Made by a program: the position numbers and the translations under genes. The notes beneath the pieces were generated by a model that was given only the letters and a program-made list of their open reading frames with translations, searched no databases and was not told the DNA's origin. From DAIODI01 sp046349255 (GTDB lineage: Bacteria > Pseudomonadota > Alphaproteobacteria > Rhizobiales > Aestuariivirgaceae), in the NCBI GenBank assembly GCA_046349255.1, contig JAXMCR010000004.1, positions 1-64,000 of the forward strand: a stretch of DNA of 64,000 nt, given 5' to 3'. Positions 61,448 to 64,000 of the stretch are shown here, piece after piece. Positions within the stretch are counted from its first letter, which is position 1; each line of letters begins with the position of its first letter.

Positions 61448-62965
61448 TCAAGTTCCCGTGCCGACCTTCGGCTCGAGTCCGAGATCGCGCATCTTCCGGT
61501 AGAGCGTCGAGCGGCCGATTCCGAGCTTTCTCGCGACTTCCGACATTTGGCCGCGGTAGCGGTGCAGCGCCATCCGGATGACGTCGGCCTCGACCTCCTC
61601 GAGCTTGCGCATGTGGCCGCCGGCCGTGACGACCGGGATGCCGAGCGCCATACCGTCGCCGACCACGCCCGCGACGGGCGCGGAGGCCACCGGCTCGCCG
61701 CCGATCATAGCAGCCGAGCCGAGTTGCGGCACCGGCTTCTTCTCGAGCACCGGAGCAGGCGGTATCTTCGCCTCGAACCCCTCGACGAGGGAGGCGATCT
61801 GCGGGAAGTCGTCGACGGTGAGGAAATCGCCCTCGCACAGTACGATCGCGCGGAACACGGTGTTCTCGAGCTGGCGCACGTTGCCGGGCCACGCGTAGGC
61901 CATCAGCATGCGGAGCGCCATGTCGTCGATGCCGCGCACCTTGCGGCCCTCCTCGGCGCTGAAGCGCGTGATGAAGTGCTCGACCAGCGCCGGGATGTCC
62001 TCGCGGCGCTCGCGCAGGGGCGGCACCATGATGGGAAACACGTTCAGGCGATAATAGAGGTCCTCGCGGAACTGCCCCGCCTTCACCATCTCGATCATGT
62101 TGCGATTGGTCGCAGAAATGAGGCGGATGTTGACCTTGACCGGCCTGCGCGAGCCGACCGGGTCGACCTCGCCTTCCTGGATCGCGCGCAGCAGCTTCAC
62201 CTGGATGTCGAGCGGGAGCTCGGCCACCTCGTCGAGGAACAGCGTGCCGCCGTCGGCCTCCTGGAACTTGCCGATGTGGCGCTGGCTCGCCCCGGTGAAC
62301 GAGCCCTTCTCGTGGCCGAACAGGATCGACTCGACCAGGTTCTCGGGGATGGCACCGCAGTTCACCGCCACGAACGGCTTGCCGCGCCGGTCGCTCTCGC
62401 CCTGGATGGCGCGGGCAATCATCTCCTTGCCGACGCCCGATTCGCCTTCGATCAGGATCGGGATGTTCGACTGCGCCCCGCGGCGCACCATGCGCGCCAC
62501 GTTCTGCATGGCGGGCGCATTGGCGATGAGATCGGCGAACGTCATCGCGCCGCCGACCTTCTGGTTCAGGCGCTTCACCTCTTCGGTGAGCGCGTTCACC
62601 TTGAGCAGGTTCTGCACCGACACCTTGAGCCGCTCGGGGCTCACCGGCTTCACGACGAAATCGTCGGCGCCGGCGCGCATCGCCTTCACGACCGTCTCGA
62701 TCGACCCCTGCGCCGTCTGCACGATGACCGGCAGGTTGCCGTGCTGGGCGTTCAGGCGTTCGAGGAACTCGATGCCGTCCATGCCAGGCATCACGAGATC
62801 GAGAATGATGAGATCGACGGGCTTGCCGCGCGGTTGCGCGAGGCGATCGAGACCGGCTTCCGCACTCTCCGCGGTCGCCACTTCGTAGCCGAACCGCTTC
62901 ACCATTTCCTCGAGGATGCGCCGCTGGGCGGGGTCATCATCGACAATCAGAATGCGAGCTGCCAT
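61448..62965 (-). CDS. Sigma-54-dependent response regulator
   Basis: This 505-residue NtrC-type activator has a REC domain (1-120, phospho-Asp56 in ILDLVMPGMDG), an AAA+ domain with Walker A GESGVGKE and the sigma-54 contact loop KGSFTGAS, and a C-terminal Fis-type HTH (RKLGIGRSTLYRKMRDLGL). GSFTGA is an accepted variant of GAFTGA. No sensor kinase is adjacent. It is divergent from pepF with a 288-bp gap. Target promoters in the window were not found. Confidence 0.93.
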   Translation of the reverse strand: MAARILIVDDDPAQRRILEEMVKRFGYEVATAESAEAGLDRLAQPRGKPVDLIILDLVMPGMDGIEFLERLNAQHGNLPVIVQTAQGSIETVVKAMRAGADDFVVKPVSPERLKVSVQNLLKVNALTEEVKRLNQKVGGAMTFADLIANAPAMQNVARMVRRGAQSNIPILIEGESGVGKEMIARAIQGESDRRGKPFVAVNCGAIPENLVESILFGHEKGSFTGASQRHIGKFQEADGGTLFLDEVAELPLDIQVKLLRAIQEGEVDPVGSRRPVKVNIRLISATNRNMIEMVKAGQFREDLYYRLNVFPIMVPPLRERREDIPALVEHFITRFSAEEGRKVRGIDDMALRMLMAYAWPGNVRQLENTVFRAIVLCEGDFLTVDDFPQIASLVEGFEAKIPPAPVLEKKPVPQLGSAAMIGGEPVASAPVAGVVGDGMALGIPVVTAGGHMRKLEEVEADVIRMALHRYRGQMSEVARKLGIGRSTLYRKMRDLGLEPKVGTGT

Positions 62966-63253
62966 GCGTGTGCCGGTTTCCGGTCTGAACGAGTTGTTCT
63001 CAGAGGACGAGCGTCGTCACCGGATCCCGCAGGTTGCCCCCTCGCGAAATCCCCCGGTTGCGGTTCGTGGCCTCGGTTCGCACTTTGGCAGCGATCCGTA
63101 AAGGCGCGCTTAATGCCGCCACCGGTTTGAAACACCTGCGACGAAGGGGTTTGGGTTTTCCTGCCTTCGCAGTGGACTTGGCGCCACCCCGCCGCCATAT
63201 CTTCGGCCGACTGTCGACAGATCTTCCCACATCCGAAAACCGTAGGACGCTGC
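62966..63253. other. Divergent intergenic region, response regulator and pepF
   Basis: No gene was found in these 288 bp. I looked for a sigma-54 -24/-12 (TGGCAC-N5-TTGCA) site. The best match, TTGGCAGCGATCCGTA near 63086, fails at the -12 GC. Promoters for both genes presumably lie here but cannot be placed. Confidence 0.45.
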
Positions 63254-64000
63254 ATGTCACAATCGAAGAGCGCAACGAAGAAGGCCGATCCAGCCGCCAA
63301 GGCCGAACCGAAGGTGAACCTCGGCGATCTGCCGGAGTGGAACCTCGCCGACCTGTACCCCGCGCCCGATTCGGAAGCATTCCGGAAAGATATCGACACG
63401 GCGCGCAAGGCATCTGCGGCCTTCCAGTCGGCATGGCGCGGCAAGCTCGCGACGCTGTCGGGCGAAGACCTCGCCAAGGCGGTGCAGGACTACGAGCGGC
63501 TGTCCGATCTGCTCGGGCGGATTGGCTCCTATGCGACACTCTATTACGTCGGCGACACGACCGACCCGAAGCGCCAGAAGTTCTACGGCGACGTGAACCA
63601 GCAGCTGACCGACATCACGACGGGGCTCCTGTTCTTCGAGCTCGAGCTCAACCGCATCGACGACAAGGCGATGGAGAAGGCGCTTTCGGCGAAGGCGCTC
63701 GCCCACTACAAGCCGTGGCTCGACGATCTCCGTCGTGAGCGCCCGCACCAGCTCGAGGACCGGATCGAGGAACTGTTCCACGAGAAGTCGCTGACCGGGC
63801 GCGGCGCCTTCAACCGCCTCTTCGACGAGACGATGGCGTCGCTCCAGTTCGAGGTCGACGGCCAGAAGCTGACGCTCGAGCCGACGCTGAACCTCCTCGT
63901 CTCGCGCGACGAGAAGAAGCGGCAGGCGGGCGCCGAGGCGATCGCGAAGACCCTCGGCGACAACATCCGCCTCTTCACGCTGATCACCAACACCCTCGCC
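63254..64000 (+). CDS. pepF: Oligoendopeptidase F (M3 family), N-terminal part
   Basis: The first 249 codons are present, and the frame is intact to the window edge. After a Lys/Ala-rich leader (MSQSKSATKKADPAAKAE) comes DLPEWNLADLYPAPDSEAF, the typical PepF/M3B opening. Helical M3 repeats follow (LLGRIGSYATLYYVGDTTD, LEDRIEELFHEKSLTG, FNRLFDETMASL). The HEXXH zinc site lies beyond the window. It is a cytoplasmic oligopeptidase. Divergent from the sigma-54 regulator. Confidence 0.92.
   Translation, partial: MSQSKSATKKADPAAKAEPKVNLGDLPEWNLADLYPAPDSEAFRKDIDTARKASAAFQSAWRGKLATLSGEDLAKAVQDYERLSDLLGRIGSYATLYYVGDTTDPKRQKFYGDVNQQLTDITTGLLFFELELNRIDDKAMEKALSAKALAHYKPWLDDLRRERPHQLEDRIEELFHEKSLTGRGAFNRLFDETMASLQFEVDGQKLTLEPTLNLLVSRDEKKRQAGAEAIAKTLGDNIRLFTLITNTLA

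Noticed and set aside
63080..63100. Sigma-54 promoter for pepF
   Set aside because: The -24 GG is present (TTGGCA), but the -12 GC is missing at the required spacing.
1..64000. Prophage or integrative element
   Set aside because: Apart from the tail-fibre-like repeats there is no integrase, terminase, capsid, transposase, tRNA attachment site or flanking direct repeat.

Overview
This window is GC-rich, densely packed bacterial DNA, most likely from an alphaproteobacterium of the Hyphomicrobiales (Rhizobiales). The evidence is the set of housekeeping genes in the last 11 kb: a zinc-ligand-free ribosomal protein L36, a DUF1036 protein, N-formylglutamate amidohydrolase, DUF1244, the nucleoid protein GapR (DUF2312), a DUF882 peptidase, a YcbB-type L,D-transpeptidase, a sigma-54 response regulator and oligoendopeptidase F. 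I saw no rRNA, tRNA, CRISPR array, integrase or transposase. Genus cannot be assigned from what is visible.

Layout. 1-1.1 kb: a secreted protein built of 10-residue repeats, on the minus strand and cut by the window edge. Its coding strand appears to flip at base 171/172. 1.5-7.7 kb: assorted metabolic genes (alpha/beta hydrolase, peptidase T, GFA protein, amidase, SDR, PAP2 phosphatase) and the 3' remnant of an amidohydrolase. 7.7-12 kb: a CIO-type cytochrome bd operon (cydA, cydB, an unannotated 43-codon DUF2474-like microprotein) followed by a ClC channel. 12-17.8 kb: a DUF1801 protein, a MarR regulator and a tripartite RND efflux pair. 17.8-21.7 kb: membrane and exported proteins without clear function, including a PDZ-7TM-GAF sensor. 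21.8-32.5 kb: an OFA-type MFS transporter broken by one in-frame TAA, a DgcA-like flavoprotein, a phytanoyl-CoA-type dioxygenase with a glutamine amidotransferase, a GbcA/CntA-like Rieske oxygenase, a methyltransferase, and a PQQ alcohol dehydrogenase with the lanthanide signature Asp plus its cytochrome c.

32.5-39.7 kb: an AI-2E family permease, an exosortase E/CPBP protease fusion, a desaturase remnant, a RocB-like M20 peptidase and a hydrolase fused to a membrane domain. 39.8-45 kb: an amino-acid-type ABC transporter (binding protein and permease, no ATPase), a GntR/UTRA regulator, two divergent Rieske oxygenases around a palindromic operator, and a frameshifted RraA remnant. 44.9-52.2 kb: NUDIX, Na/Pi symporter, and a four-gene acyl-CoA operon (enoyl-CoA hydratase, acyl-CoA dehydrogenase, 2,4-dienoyl-CoA reductase, NDP-forming CoA ligase). 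52.3 kb to the end: the core genes listed above.

How they fit together. The 22-52 kb part reads as accessory catabolism: uptake, oxygenase demethylation or hydroxylation of methylated amines or aromatics, alcohol oxidation, then acyl-CoA degradation. It is also where genes are decaying. Three 3' remnants (amidohydrolase, fatty acid hydroxylase, RraA) and one nonsense-interrupted transporter lie among the intact genes. Twelve convergent gene pairs are separated by 15 bp or less, so transcription must end inside or beyond the opposing gene at many places.
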